From assembly GCF_048269205.1 (NCBI RefSeq), contig NZ_JBLXJC010000001.1, positions 558,001 through 622,000 of the forward strand: a stretch of DNA of 64,000 bases, given 5' to 3'. Below the pieces are notes generated by a model. It was not told the DNA's origin and did no database searches. It saw only the letters and a list, made by a program, of their open reading frames with translations. The stretch is from Emcibacter sp048269205. Its GTDB lineage: Bacteria > Pseudomonadota > Alphaproteobacteria > Sphingomonadales > Emcibacteraceae. Positions 7,605 through 15,321 of the stretch are shown here, piece after piece (the first letter of the stretch is position 1; every line of letters begins with the position of its first letter). A program made the translations under genes and the position numbers.

Positions 7605-8084
7605 ATGGATAAATTATCCCAAAACCCCTCTGCGGCTCTCAAGGTCGCTTTTATCAAGGCCCGCTGGCATGCGGACATTGTCGACCAGTGTCATGACAGC
7701 TGTGCGGCTTATTTCAGTGATCATGCCGGCAAGGCGGTTGAGCTGGAGGCTTTCAAGGTGCCCGGCGCCTTTGAAATTCCCCTTCTGGCCCAGGATCTGG
7801 CCAAAAGCGGGCAGTATGATGCGGTGATTGCCTCCGCCTTTGTGGTCAACGGCGGCATTTACCGGCATGATTTCGTCTCGGCGGCGGTCATCGACGGGCT
7901 GATGCGGGTGCAGCTGGATACGGGCGTGCCCGTCTTCTCGGCGGTTCTGACCCCGCATAACTTCCACGAGACAGAGGATCATCAAAACTTCTTCCGCGGT
8001 CATTTTGTGATCAAGGGCCAGGAAGTGGCCCAGGCGTGCCTCGCCATGCTTGATGTGCGGGAAAGGCTGACAGAAGCGGCCTGA
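7605..8084 (+). CDS. ribH: 6,7-dimethyl-8-ribityllumazine synthase, RibH2 type
   Basis: Penultimate enzyme of riboflavin synthesis, condensing 5-amino-6-ribitylamino-uracil with dihydroxybutanone phosphate. The 159 residues include AFIKARWHADIVDQC, the substrate-binding KVPGAFEIPLLAQDL, a VIASAFVVNGGIYRHDFVSA region and VPVFSAVLTPHNFHE with the catalytic-region His. The FVVNGGIYRHDFV variant and the HNFHETEDH stretch resemble the decameric type II enzyme of Brucella and Mesorhizobium rather than the icosahedral type I. The gene stands alone behind an FMN riboswitch, as for ribH2 in rhizobia. AAGGAG precedes the ATG. Confidence 0.93.
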   Translation: MDKLSQNPSAALKVAFIKARWHADIVDQCHDSCAAYFSDHAGKAVELEAFKVPGAFEIPLLAQDLAKSGQYDAVIASAFVVNGGIYRHDFVSAAVIDGLMRVQLDTGVPVFSAVLTPHNFHETEDHQNFFRGHFVIKGQEVAQACLAMLDVRERLTEAA

Positions 8085-8092
8085 TGCAGTGG

Positions 8093-8117
8093 AAGGCGGT
8101 CGAAAGGCCGCCTTTTT
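8093..8117 (+). terminator. Terminator after ribH
   Basis: AAGGCGGTC (8093-8101), a GAAA loop and GGCCGCCTT (8106-8114) run into five T residues. The hairpin starts nine bases after the ribH stop and overlaps the stop of the convergent isomerase-like gene, so it may work for both strands. Confidence 0.75.
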
Positions 8118-8724
8118 AACGGCTTGCGACCCAGTCCAGCGCCTGATCAAGCCGGTCATCGCCCCAAAAGAGCTCCCCGTCCGGGGTGGTGAGGCTGGGG
8201 GCGCCGAAAATGCCGTGGCTTATGGCCTCGTCGGTATTATCTTTAAGCGCCTGCTTGATGTCCGGGGTCTGGGTCTGCGCCAGAAGTGGCCCGGCGTCCA
8301 GTTCCATGTCCGCCAGAATGCCGGAAATCACCTCCGGGTCCGAGATGCACTTATCAGCGGTCCATTGCGCCCGGTAGACCCGGCGGCTGAATTCGGCCCG
8401 CATTCCGTCATCGGGTAGGCTGAGCGCCACCCGGGCGGCCAATACGCTGTGCTGCGGCAATTCATTGACGACGGGGACTTTAAAGGGAAGGCCATAGCGC
8501 GCTGCCTGTCGCTCCATATCCCGCCACATATAGTCGCCCTTGGCCTTGTATATCTTGAAAGGGGTGGTGTTCCAGCCCTGGGCGTGGAAGATCGGGCCCA
8601 GCAGGAACGGCCGCCAGCGGACGATAATGCCTCTGTCACGGGCCAGCGGGCCGATGCGTTCCGCCGCCAGATAGCTGTAGGTGGAGGCGAATTCATACCA
8701 GAAATCGATGGTTTTCTTGTTCAT
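8116..8724 (-). CDS. 2-hydroxychromene-2-carboxylate isomerase-like (DsbA superfamily)
   Basis: About 202 residues of a thioredoxin-fold, kappa-class GST-like protein. The start IDFWYEFASTYSYLAAERI matches the HCCA isomerase signature, where a Ser replaces the redox Cys-x-x-Cys of DsbA and binds glutathione. The end, HGIFGAPSLTTPDGELFWGD then DRLDQALDW, is also typical. HCCA isomerase acts in naphthalene degradation, but no aromatic pathway genes are nearby, so the real substrate is unknown. ATG at 8724 is chosen because the family signature begins right after it; an ATG at 8766 would add 14 residues not seen in the family. Confidence 0.85.
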   Translation of the reverse strand: MNKKTIDFWYEFASTYSYLAAERIGPLARDRGIIVRWRPFLLGPIFHAQGWNTTPFKIYKAKGDYMWRDMERQAARYGLPFKVPVVNELPQHSVLAARVALSLPDDGMRAEFSRRVYRAQWTADKCISDPEVISGILADMELDAGPLLAQTQTPDIKQALKDNTDEAISHGIFGAPSLTTPDGELFWGDDRLDQALDWVASR

Positions 8725-8785
8725 GGAGAAAAGCCTATCCCCGGAACGCGGAAAGGGCAAGCCCATGAAAATGAAAAGGGGATAT

Positions 8786-8813
8786 AAAAAAGGCGACCCG
8801 GAGGCCGCCTTTT
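8786..8813 (-). terminator. Terminator after the PEP-CTERM gene
   Basis: Read on the minus strand, AAAAGGCGGCC and GGTCGCCTTTTTT flank a TCCG loop with one mismatched pair, ending in a run of six T. It lies 22 bases past the stop of the 8835-9416 gene and ahead of the next minus-strand gene. Confidence 0.8.
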
Positions 8814-8834
8814 CAGAATACTAGTCGTTATATT

Positions 8835-9416
8835 TTAGCCGCGGCGACGGGCGAGGCCGAAGCCAGCCAGACCCAGGCCCAGCAGGCCGAGCGAGGCCGG
8901 GGCGGAAACTTCGCGGGCGATATAATCATCGCCGTAAGTGATTTCCAGGCTCCAGCCCAGCAGAGTGTTGTCTTCGCCGGGTTCATAGGTATCAAGGAAG
9001 CTCAGGCTCCAAAGGCCGTTGGCGTTCATGCTATCAAAAGCGCTCAGGGCTTCTTCAGGGGCAAAGGTTCCGTCAATAGTGCCGGACAGAGGCAGGCTGT
9101 TCCCTGACTCATCGTCCAGAACAACATCATAATATGCGTCCAAAACATCATCTTCTGCCGCGCTTATCAGCGTGATCGACGTGCCGTTGAAATTAAGGAA
9201 AACACTGATATCGCCTGCATATTCAGGGGTAATCTGAAAAGCGACATTTACATCCAGAATGGTGCCGCTATCGGCAATAAATCCATTGGCGAAAGTCTCG
9301 ATATCATCGTCAATGTCGTTCATGCCGGCGAAATCATAGGTGACGGTGACGGCATGGGCGGCTGATGCGGAAAGCATCAGGAAAAGAGAAGAAAGAATAA
9401 TTGCAAGTTTTTTCAT
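8835..9416 (-). CDS. PEP-CTERM sorting-signal exported protein with P-domain-like fold
   Basis: A 193-residue secreted protein. It has an N-terminal signal peptide (MKKLAIILSSLFLMLSASAAHA) and an acidic beta-rich body. The pattern ITPEYAGDISVFLNFNGTS together with ANGLWSLSFLDTYEPGEDN and LLGWSLEITY resembles the proprotein-convertase P (Homo B) domain. The C-terminus is a PEP-CTERM sorting signal: VSAPASLGLLGLGLAGFGLA plus RRR, with the usual VPEP replaced by VSAP. Such signals are processed by exosortase, often in biofilm or exopolysaccharide producers; the exosortase gene is not in this window. A sigma-54 promoter lies 38-54 bases upstream. The actual function is unknown. Confidence 0.88.
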   Translation of the reverse strand: MKKLAIILSSLFLMLSASAAHAVTVTYDFAGMNDIDDDIETFANGFIADSGTILDVNVAFQITPEYAGDISVFLNFNGTSITLISAAEDDVLDAYYDVVLDDESGNSLPLSGTIDGTFAPEEALSAFDSMNANGLWSLSFLDTYEPGEDNTLLGWSLEITYGDDYIAREVSAPASLGLLGLGLAGFGLARRRG

Positions 9417-9453
9417 TTTACTACCCTTAATAAATTATACTTCCGCGATACTA

Positions 9454-9470
9454 CGCAATCTTCGTGCCAA
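9454..9470 (-). promoter_or_regulatory. Sigma-54 (RpoN) promoter
   Basis: The minus strand reads TTGGCACGAAGATTGCG, matching the sigma-54 consensus TGGCACG-N4-TTGC with the required GG-N10-GC spacing. Transcription should start near 9443, about 28 bases before the PEP-CTERM gene ATG. PEP-CTERM genes in other bacteria are reported to depend on RpoN with the PrsK/PrsR pair. No enhancer-binding gene is seen here. Confidence 0.8.
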
Positions 9471-9780
9471 AAATATAACCTATTGAAAAATAATAATTTT
9501 TATTGTTTTTGATTATTAGGTCCTTCTAAATATGTAAAAAATCCTGACACATCATCAGTTTTTTTTACAGTTTGATGGCTTGTTGATGGCTGGGGTGACA
9601 GTGTCTGCACGGTAGCGAAGTTTTTTTTTAGGTGTCAGCTTTTTTTCTAAAAAATACAACTCCCTGTTCACAAATGCGACTCGGTGAAGTACAAGGAGGA
9701 AACCCTGTTTGCGGGCGGCCGGAGACTTACCGGTTGGCCCCGGTATTGAAGACCAGAAGACGTAAGAAAGAAGTGGACCT
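9471..9780. other. Intergenic region upstream of yebC
   Basis: About 310 bases with no convincing gene; one plus-strand frame inside it reads as low-quality sequence. An AT-rich stretch (9471-9545) adjoins the sigma-54 promoter. A nine-base direct repeat TTGATGGCT occurs at 9572-9580 and 9583-9591. No clear yebC promoter was identified. Confidence 0.5.
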
Positions 9781-10530
9781 ATGGCAGGACATTCCAAGTT
9801 CAAAAATATCATGCATCGCAAGGGTGCGCAGGATAAAAAACGCTCCTCCCTGTTCAGCAAGCTGAGCAAGGAAATCACCGTTGCCGCCAAAATGGGTGGC
9901 GTTGATGTTGATGCCAATCCGCGCCTGCGGCTGGCGGTGAAAAACGCCCAGTCCAATTCCATGCCCAAGGATAATATCCAGCGGGCGATTAATAAATCCC
10001 AGGCCGGAGAAGGCGATGATTACGAGGAAATTCGCTACGAAGGGTTCGGCCCGGGCGGTATCGCCATCATTGTCGAGGCCCTGACCGATAACCGCAACCG
10101 GGCGGCCAGTGAAATCCGCACCGCCTTTGCCAAGAACGGCGGCAACATGGGCGAAAGCGGTAGCGTGTCCTACCAGTTCGACAAGGTCGGCGAGATCATT
10201 TTCGAGGCCTCTGTCATGGATGCGGACGCCATGTTTGAGGCGGCCCTGGAAGCCGGGGCTGAAGATGTGGCCTCCGACGATGAAACCCATGAAATCTATT
10301 GCGCCATGGAAGACCTGAACACGGTCAGCACGGCGCTTGAGGAAGCTGTGGGCAGCGAGCCGAAATCCTCCAAGCTGATCTGGAAACCCCAGAACACCAT
10401 CGAGGTGAGCGAGGAAGACGCCGAGAAGCTGATGAAAATGCTGGATGTGATGGACGATCTGGACGACGTTCAGAATGTCTATGGCAACTATGAAATTTCC
10501 GATGAAATTCTGGAGAAGCTGAACGGGTGA
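9781..10530 (+). CDS. yebC: YebC/PmpR family DNA-binding/translation factor
   Basis: A 249-residue cytoplasmic protein starting MAGHSKFKNIMHRKGAQDKK, the invariant family N-terminus, followed by SKLSKEITVAAKMGG, DNIQRAINKSQ, YEGFGPGGIAIIVEALTDN and FAKNGGNMGESGSVSYQF. Family members have been described as transcription regulators and, more recently, as ribosome factors relieving stalling at proline-rich sequences. It is directly upstream of ruvCAB, a widespread arrangement, and its stop overlaps the ruvC GTG start, so they are translationally coupled. Confidence 0.95.
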   Translation: MAGHSKFKNIMHRKGAQDKKRSSLFSKLSKEITVAAKMGGVDVDANPRLRLAVKNAQSNSMPKDNIQRAINKSQAGEGDDYEEIRYEGFGPGGIAIIVEALTDNRNRAASEIRTAFAKNGGNMGESGSVSYQFDKVGEIIFEASVMDADAMFEAALEAGAEDVASDDETHEIYCAMEDLNTVSTALEEAVGSEPKSSKLIWKPQNTIEVSEEDAEKLMKMLDVMDDLDDVQNVYGNYEISDEILEKLNG

Positions 10531-11114
10531 CAAAAAGGCAACGTCTGATCGGGTTTGATCCCGGATTGCGCAAGACCGGCTGGGGCATTATTGATGTGGA
10601 GGGCAGCCGCCTGACCCATGTGGCCAACGGCATTGTGCATTCAGACGCCTCCTCGACCCTTGCGGAACGGCTGGTGCAGCTTTATGACGGCCTGACGTCA
10701 GTCATTGCCGACTGGGAACCTCAGTCTGCCGCTGTCGAGGAAACTTTTGTCAACAAGAACCCGACCTCGACCCTGAAACTGGGTCAGGCCAGGGGGGTGG
10801 TACTTCTGGTGCCGGCCATGGCGGGCATTCCGGTGGCGGAATATACGCCAAACCATATCAAGAAATCAGTGGTCGGTTCCGGTCATGCCGCCAAACAGCA
10901 GGTTCTGGCCATGCTTGGGGTGCTATTGCCGGGGATCGAAATCAATGGCGAGGATGCGGGAGATGCCTTGTCCGTGGCCATCTGTCATGCCCACAATGGC
11001 GGCGGGCATGCGACACTGCATTCAACAATGACAAAGAGAAAAAACCCGCTGGAGGAGGCCCTGGCGGCCCCGCCCGGCGCACAGATTATCGTACCGGGGA
11101 GACGGCAGAGGTGA
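10527..11114 (+). CDS. ruvC: Holliday-junction resolvase RuvC
   Basis: Cuts four-way recombination junctions as a homodimer after RuvAB branch migration. The 195 residues contain the catalytic acidic sites: IGFDPGLRKTGWG (first Asp), AVEETFVNKNPTSTLKLGQA (Glu), and GEDAGDALSVAICH near the C-terminal end, with HIKKSVVGSGHAAKQQ between. It starts with GTG overlapping the yebC stop and ends overlapping ruvA by four bases, showing tight coupling. The C-terminal ~30 residues extend a little past the core fold. Confidence 0.95.
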   Translation: MTKRQRLIGFDPGLRKTGWGIIDVEGSRLTHVANGIVHSDASSTLAERLVQLYDGLTSVIADWEPQSAAVEETFVNKNPTSTLKLGQARGVVLLVPAMAGIPVAEYTPNHIKKSVVGSGHAAKQQVLAMLGVLLPGIEINGEDAGDALSVAICHAHNGGGHATLHSTMTKRKNPLEEALAAPPGAQIIVPGRRQR

Positions 11115-11743
11115 TAGCCAAACTTAGGGGAATTCTGGACAGTTCAGGGGAAGACTGGTGTGTTATTGATGTGAACGGGGTCGGCTATCTGGTCTTTTGT
11201 TCCTCGCGCACCCTCAATCATCTGGCGACCATGGGCGAGACTGTCTCCCTGCTGATCGATACCCATGTGCGGGAGGATCATATTCATCTTTACGGTTTTG
11301 TCAGCGAACTGGAGCGGGACTGGTTCCGGCTGCTGCAGACCGTACAGGGGGTGGGTGCCAAGGTGGCGCTGGCTATTCAGTCTGTTGCCGGCCCGGACGA
11401 GCTGACCCAATCCATTGCCGCCCAGGACAAAACAACCGTCTCGCGCGCCAGTGGTGTGGGCCCCAAAGTGGCAACCCGCATCGTTAACGAACTGAAGGAC
11501 AAGGTGGCTAAATTTGCCATGGCGCCGGTGCAACTTGGCGCCAAAGGGGATGGTGTTGCCGCCGCAGCCGCAGCGCCGTCCGAAGCCGCCGGTGATATCC
11601 AGGATGCGGTTTCGGCGCTTGTGCATCTGGGCTATAAACAGGCGGACGCCTATGTGGCGGTCAGCACAGTTGCGCGCGAGCTGGGCGAGGAGGCTGATGT
11701 GAAAAAACTGATCCGCCTCGGCCTTAAGGAGTTGAGTATATGA
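11111..11743 (+). CDS. ruvA: Holliday-junction branch-migration protein RuvA
   Basis: Tetrameric junction-binding subunit that loads the RuvB motor. The 210 residues show the N-terminal OB domain (MIAKLRGILDSSGEDWCVID), the acidic-pin region, two helix-hairpin-helix units (LLQTVQGVGAKVALAIQSV and SRASGVGPKVATRIVNELKD), a linker rich in Ala, and a C-terminal RuvB-binding domain (IQDAVSALVHLGYKQADAYV). Translation begins at GTG 11111 and overlaps both neighbours by four bases, in the order ruvC-ruvA-ruvB. Confidence 0.95.
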   Translation: MIAKLRGILDSSGEDWCVIDVNGVGYLVFCSSRTLNHLATMGETVSLLIDTHVREDHIHLYGFVSELERDWFRLLQTVQGVGAKVALAIQSVAGPDELTQSIAAQDKTTVSRASGVGPKVATRIVNELKDKVAKFAMAPVQLGAKGDGVAAAAAAPSEAAGDIQDAVSALVHLGYKQADAYVAVSTVARELGEEADVKKLIRLGLKELSI

Positions 11744-12801
11744 GCGAAGGTGAGGGCAGGCTGCTTGGCGGCGCGGCCCGAACGGAAGACGAATTTGACA
11801 GCACCATCCGGCCGACCCGGCTGGCGGAGTTTATCGGCCAGCGCAAGGCCTGTGAAAATCTGGAAATTTTCATTCAGGCGGCGCGAACCCGGGGCGATGC
11901 GCTGGATCACGTGCTGTTCTACGGCCCGCCGGGGCTCGGCAAGACTACGCTGGCCCAGATCATGGCGCGGGAGCTCGGGGTTAATTTCCGGGCCACAGCC
12001 GGACCTGTGATTTCCAAGGCCGGGGATTTGGCGGCTTTGCTGACCAATCTGGAAGAAAACGACATTCTTTTCATTGATGAAATTCACCGGCTTAATCCGG
12101 CGGTGGAGGAAATTCTCTATCCGGCCATGGAGGATTACCACCTCGACCTGATCATCGGCGAGGGCCCGGCGGCCCGTTCCGTGCGTATCGACCTGCCGCC
12201 TTTTACGCTGGTGGGCGCCACAACCCGGTCCGGGCTTCTGACTACGCCGCTCAGGGATCGTTTCGGCATTCCCACCCGTCTGGAATTTTACGGCCCCGAG
12301 GATCTGGAAAAGATCGTCAGCCGTGCTGCCCGTGTCCTTGGGGTGGAGATGACCATAGAGGGCGCGCTAGAAGTGGCGAAACGGGCCCGCGGGACACCGC
12401 GTATTGCCGGACGGCTGCTGCGCCGGGTGCGGGATTTCGCCCTGGTGGCCGGAAGCGGCGTGGTGGATGAGAAGATCGCGGACCAGGCGCTTAACCGAAT
12501 GGAGGTTGATTCTGTCGGGCTGGACGCCATGGACCATCGTTATCTTAACTGTATTGGGGTTAACTATAGTGGCGGGCCGGTGGGAATCGAGACTCTGGCG
12601 GCTGCTTTGTCTGAACCAAGGGACGCCATTGAGGAGATCATCGAGCCCTATCTGATCCAGATTGGTTTCGTGCAAAGAACGCCGCGGGGACGCATGCTGG
12701 CGCCGGCCGCCTTCTCTCACATCGGCCTTGATGCGCCGAAAATCGCGGGAACGGCTCAGTTTAGCTTGCCGGACATAGAGGAAGAGGGCGGCGATGACTG
12801 A
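11740..12801 (+). CDS. ruvB: Holliday-junction helicase RuvB
   Basis: AAA+ hexameric motor that drives branch migration with RuvA. The 353-residue protein has LAEFIGQRKACENLEIFIQA, Walker A GPPGLGKTTLAQIMA (~residue 67), Walker B ILFIDEIHRLNP, sensor I VGATTRSGLLTTPLRDRFG, an arginine finger region and a C-terminal winged helix (IEPYLIQIGFVQRTPRGR). The length is normal. The 3' end overlaps ybgC by eight bases, so the ruv and tol-pal genes probably share a transcript. Confidence 0.96.
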   Translation: MSEGEGRLLGGAARTEDEFDSTIRPTRLAEFIGQRKACENLEIFIQAARTRGDALDHVLFYGPPGLGKTTLAQIMARELGVNFRATAGPVISKAGDLAALLTNLEENDILFIDEIHRLNPAVEEILYPAMEDYHLDLIIGEGPAARSVRIDLPPFTLVGATTRSGLLTTPLRDRFGIPTRLEFYGPEDLEKIVSRAARVLGVEMTIEGALEVAKRARGTPRIAGRLLRRVRDFALVAGSGVVDEKIADQALNRMEVDSVGLDAMDHRYLNCIGVNYSGGPVGIETLAAALSEPRDAIEEIIEPYLIQIGFVQRTPRGRMLAPAAFSHIGLDAPKIAGTAQFSLPDIEEEGGDD

Positions 12802-13264
12802 AATTTCGCCACATTTGGTAAATATTCTGCCTGAACATCTGGCCGGAACGCTGGAACAGGGCGTCCATATTCTGCCGGTCCGGGTTTATTACGAAGATAC
12901 CGATGCGGGAGGGATCGTCTATTACGCCAATTACCTGAAATATCTGGAGCGGGGCCGCTCGGACATGTTGCGTCTCCTTGGGGTGGACCAGATGGGTATG
13001 CTGGCCTTTGAACAGGACGATGATGTCCAGTTTGTAGTCCGACGGGCGGAGGTGGACTATATCAGCCCGGCCCGGCTGGATGAGGTACTTCTTGTCAGGA
13101 CTGAAATCGAGAAGGCCGCAGGCGCAACACTGGTCATGAGGCAGAATATCTACCGGGGCGAAGAGCTTCTGGTTTCCGCGCTGATCAAGGCGGGCATATT
13201 GGGTAAGACGGGCAAGCCGGTGCGTATGCCTGGCAGAATCAGGAAACTGATTGAAAATATTTAA
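12794..13264 (+). CDS. ybgC: Tol-Pal-associated acyl-CoA thioesterase YbgC
   Basis: Hot-dog-fold thioesterase of the 4HBT family, cytoplasmic, routinely encoded first in tol-pal operons. The active-site signature YYEDTDAGGIVYYANYLKYL with its catalytic Asp (~residue 37), followed by ERGRSDMLRLLG, is clear. The remainder (DYISPARLDEVLLVRTEIEK) is the usual fold core. The 156 residues include about 25 extra at the N-terminus relative to E. coli YbgC. It may hydrolyse acyl-CoA linked to phospholipid metabolism; its exact tie to Tol-Pal is unsettled. Confidence 0.93.
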   Translation: MTEISPHLVNILPEHLAGTLEQGVHILPVRVYYEDTDAGGIVYYANYLKYLERGRSDMLRLLGVDQMGMLAFEQDDDVQFVVRRAEVDYISPARLDEVLLVRTEIEKAAGATLVMRQNIYRGEELLVSALIKAGILGKTGKPVRMPGRIRKLIENI

Positions 13265-13289
13265 TTTATTCCGGGGTTAGGACAAAAGT

Positions 13290-14006
13290 ATGGAACAGAA
13301 TGCAGTAGAAGCGGTGGAACTGGGCGGCAATATTCCTGATTTTTCCCTATGGGGCATGTTTGCCCAGGCTGACTGGATCGTTCAGGCGGTCATGATCATC
13401 CTGCTTTTATCCTCCGTCTGGTGCTGGGCCATTATCGTCGACAAGGTGCGCCGTATTCGCCGCATCAGCGCCCAGGCGGACCAGTTCGATGCGGAATTCT
13501 GGTCCGGTAACTCGCTTGAGGAGCTGTTTGAGAGAATGCGCCGTAATCCGGACCATCCCATGGCCATGCTGTTTGTGGCGGCTATGAAGGAATGGCAGCG
13601 ATCCGTCTCTGGCACCGGCAAGATTGCTATGGGTGTGCAGGATCGCCTGTACCGGGTCATGCGGGTGACCGTCAGCCGGGAAATGGAAGGCCTGGAAAGT
13701 TATCTCAGTTTTCTTGCCACGGTCGGTGCTACGGCCCCCTTCGTTGGCCTGTTCGGCACCGTCTGGGGCATTATGAACTCATTCCAGTCCATCGCCATCA
13801 CCCATAACTCCTCTCTCGCCGTGGTGGCGCCCGGCATTGCCGAGGCCCTGTTTGCCACGGCCATGGGGCTTGTGGCCGCGATCCCGGCGGTGGTGGGATA
13901 TAACAAGATTTCCAATGACCTGGGACGTTACGCCAACCGGCTCGACAGTTTCGCCGACGAATTCGGCACCATCCTGTCCCGCCAGATTGACGAGGAGAGC
14001 CACTGA
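13290..14006 (+). CDS. tolQ: Tol-Pal proton-channel protein TolQ
   Basis: Inner-membrane stator subunit homologous to ExbB/MotA that, with TolR, uses proton-motive force to energise TolA during outer-membrane constriction. The 238 residues show a first membrane segment (WIVQAVMIILLLSSVWCWAI), a long cytoplasmic loop, and two further segments (LATVGATAPFVGLFGTVWGI and GIAEALFATAMGLVAAIPAV) with the conserved Gly/Thr/Pro channel motifs. TolR starts one base into the TolQ stop codon. Confidence 0.96.
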   Translation: MEQNAVEAVELGGNIPDFSLWGMFAQADWIVQAVMIILLLSSVWCWAIIVDKVRRIRRISAQADQFDAEFWSGNSLEELFERMRRNPDHPMAMLFVAAMKEWQRSVSGTGKIAMGVQDRLYRVMRVTVSREMEGLESYLSFLATVGATAPFVGLFGTVWGIMNSFQSIAITHNSSLAVVAPGIAEALFATAMGLVAAIPAVVGYNKISNDLGRYANRLDSFADEFGTILSRQIDEESH

Positions 14007-14446
14007 TGGCCGGTCCGGTAAACCAGCCGCATCACCATCGCAGCGGCTTTCGCCGTCGCCACAGGGCCATGAGCGAAATTAACGTCACCCCCTTTGTGGA
14101 TGTGATGCTGGTGCTTCTGGTGGTCTTTATGGTGGCTGCCCCGCTGTTGACGGTGGGGGTGCCCATCGATCTGCCCAATTCCGAAGCCAAACCGCTGCCT
14201 GAAAATACCAAGCCCCTGTCCATCACCATCGACAAGGCTGGTAAAATCTATCTCCAGGACGAGGAAGTCCGTATTAGCGAGCTGGTGCCTCGGCTCAAGG
14301 TGGTGTTCGAGAACCGCACCGATGACCGGATCTATGTTCATGGCGATCAGGCGGTGGATTATGGTGCGGTAATGAAGGTAATGGGCGTGATGAACGCGGC
14401 CGGTTATTCCCGGGTGGCTCTGGTGACCGACACGGTCGATCGGTAA
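14006..14446 (+). CDS. tolR: Tol-Pal protein TolR
   Basis: ExbD-like partner of TolQ. The 146 residues have a cytoplasmic N-terminus with a short His-rich run (QPHHHRSGF), the MSEINVTPFVDVMLVLLVVF segment containing the proton-carrying Asp at about residue 37, and a periplasmic domain with PLSITIDKAGKIYLQDEEV and YVHGDQAVDYGAVMKVMGVM. It overlaps tolQ by one base and precedes tolA by 12 bases. Confidence 0.95.
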   Translation: MAGPVNQPHHHRSGFRRRHRAMSEINVTPFVDVMLVLLVVFMVAAPLLTVGVPIDLPNSEAKPLPENTKPLSITIDKAGKIYLQDEEVRISELVPRLKVVFENRTDDRIYVHGDQAVDYGAVMKVMGVMNAAGYSRVALVTDTVDR

Positions 14447-14458
14447 ACGGGAGCTATC

Positions 14459-15298
14459 GTGCGCAAGGCTTTGATCATATCCGGTGTGGCCCATCTCCTT
14501 GCCATTGTTGTAGGGATTGTGGGAGTGCCGGTGCTATTCCCGGATGATACGGAAACCGAAATGTCCGTGATCCCCGTGGAAGTGGTCAAGATCGGCGACG
14601 TGCAGAAGCTGAAATCGGAACCGCCCAAGGTGGAAAAGAAGGCCGAGGAAAAGGAACCGGAAGAGAAGAAGCCGACGCGCAAGGTGGAAATGCCGCCGGA
14701 ACCGCCGAAACTGGCTTCCGACATGCCCTTGCCCGACGTGAAGGAAAAGCCGGTGGAAAAAAAGCCGGAAAAGAAACCGGATCCGCAGGTGGCTGCGGTA
14801 ACAACGCCGACGGTAACGCCCAAGTCTAAACCGCGGCCGCCGAGCCGGTTCCAGGTCGACCGGGTCGCCGCCCTGCTGGACAAACGGCAGGAAGAGGAAA
14901 AATCCATTGGCGATATCCTGGAGGAAAAGGGATATGACCAGCCGCAGCCGGTGAACCGGATCGAGGTCGAGCAGCAGATGATGACCCTGGCACAGGCCGT
15001 CGCCAAGCAGATTTACGATCGTAAGTGCTGGAATGTGCCGGCCGGCGCCAGGGATGCGGAGAATTTGTTGATTGTGGTGCAGGTTTGGCTTAGGCCTGAC
15101 GGCACCATGGCAAGACCGCCGGAAGTCAGGGACGAGGGACGGATGAACCAGCCCGGACAGGAATTTTACCGCACGGCGGCGGAAAGTGCCCTCAGGGCGG
15201 TGCGCAAGTGTGTGCCTTACGAGCTGCCCAAGGAAAAATATGAACTCTGGAGGGAAATGGAACTTTATTTCGATCCCAAAGAGTTTTTGACCAGTTGA
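14459..15298 (+). CDS. tolA: Cell-envelope integrity protein TolA
   Basis: Links the TolQR motor in the inner membrane to Pal and TolB in the outer membrane. Residues 1-30 form a membrane anchor (ALIISGVAHLLAIVVGIVGV). Residues ~50-125 are a Lys/Glu/Pro-rich periplasm-spanning arm. The C-terminal ~100 residues form the TonB/TolA domain (MTLAQAVAKQIYDRKCWNVP to VRKCVPYELPKEKYELWREM) with the paired Cys. At 279 residues it is shorter than the E. coli protein, mainly because the arm is short. GTG start at 14459. Confidence 0.9.
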   Translation: MRKALIISGVAHLLAIVVGIVGVPVLFPDDTETEMSVIPVEVVKIGDVQKLKSEPPKVEKKAEEKEPEEKKPTRKVEMPPEPPKLASDMPLPDVKEKPVEKKPEKKPDPQVAAVTTPTVTPKSKPRPPSRFQVDRVAALLDKRQEEEKSIGDILEEKGYDQPQPVNRIEVEQQMMTLAQAVAKQIYDRKCWNVPAGARDAENLLIVVQVWLRPDGTMARPPEVRDEGRMNQPGQEFYRTAAESALRAVRKCVPYELPKEKYELWREMELYFDPKEFLTS

Positions 15299-15321
15299 AG
15301 GAAATGAATGGAGAAAATCGC

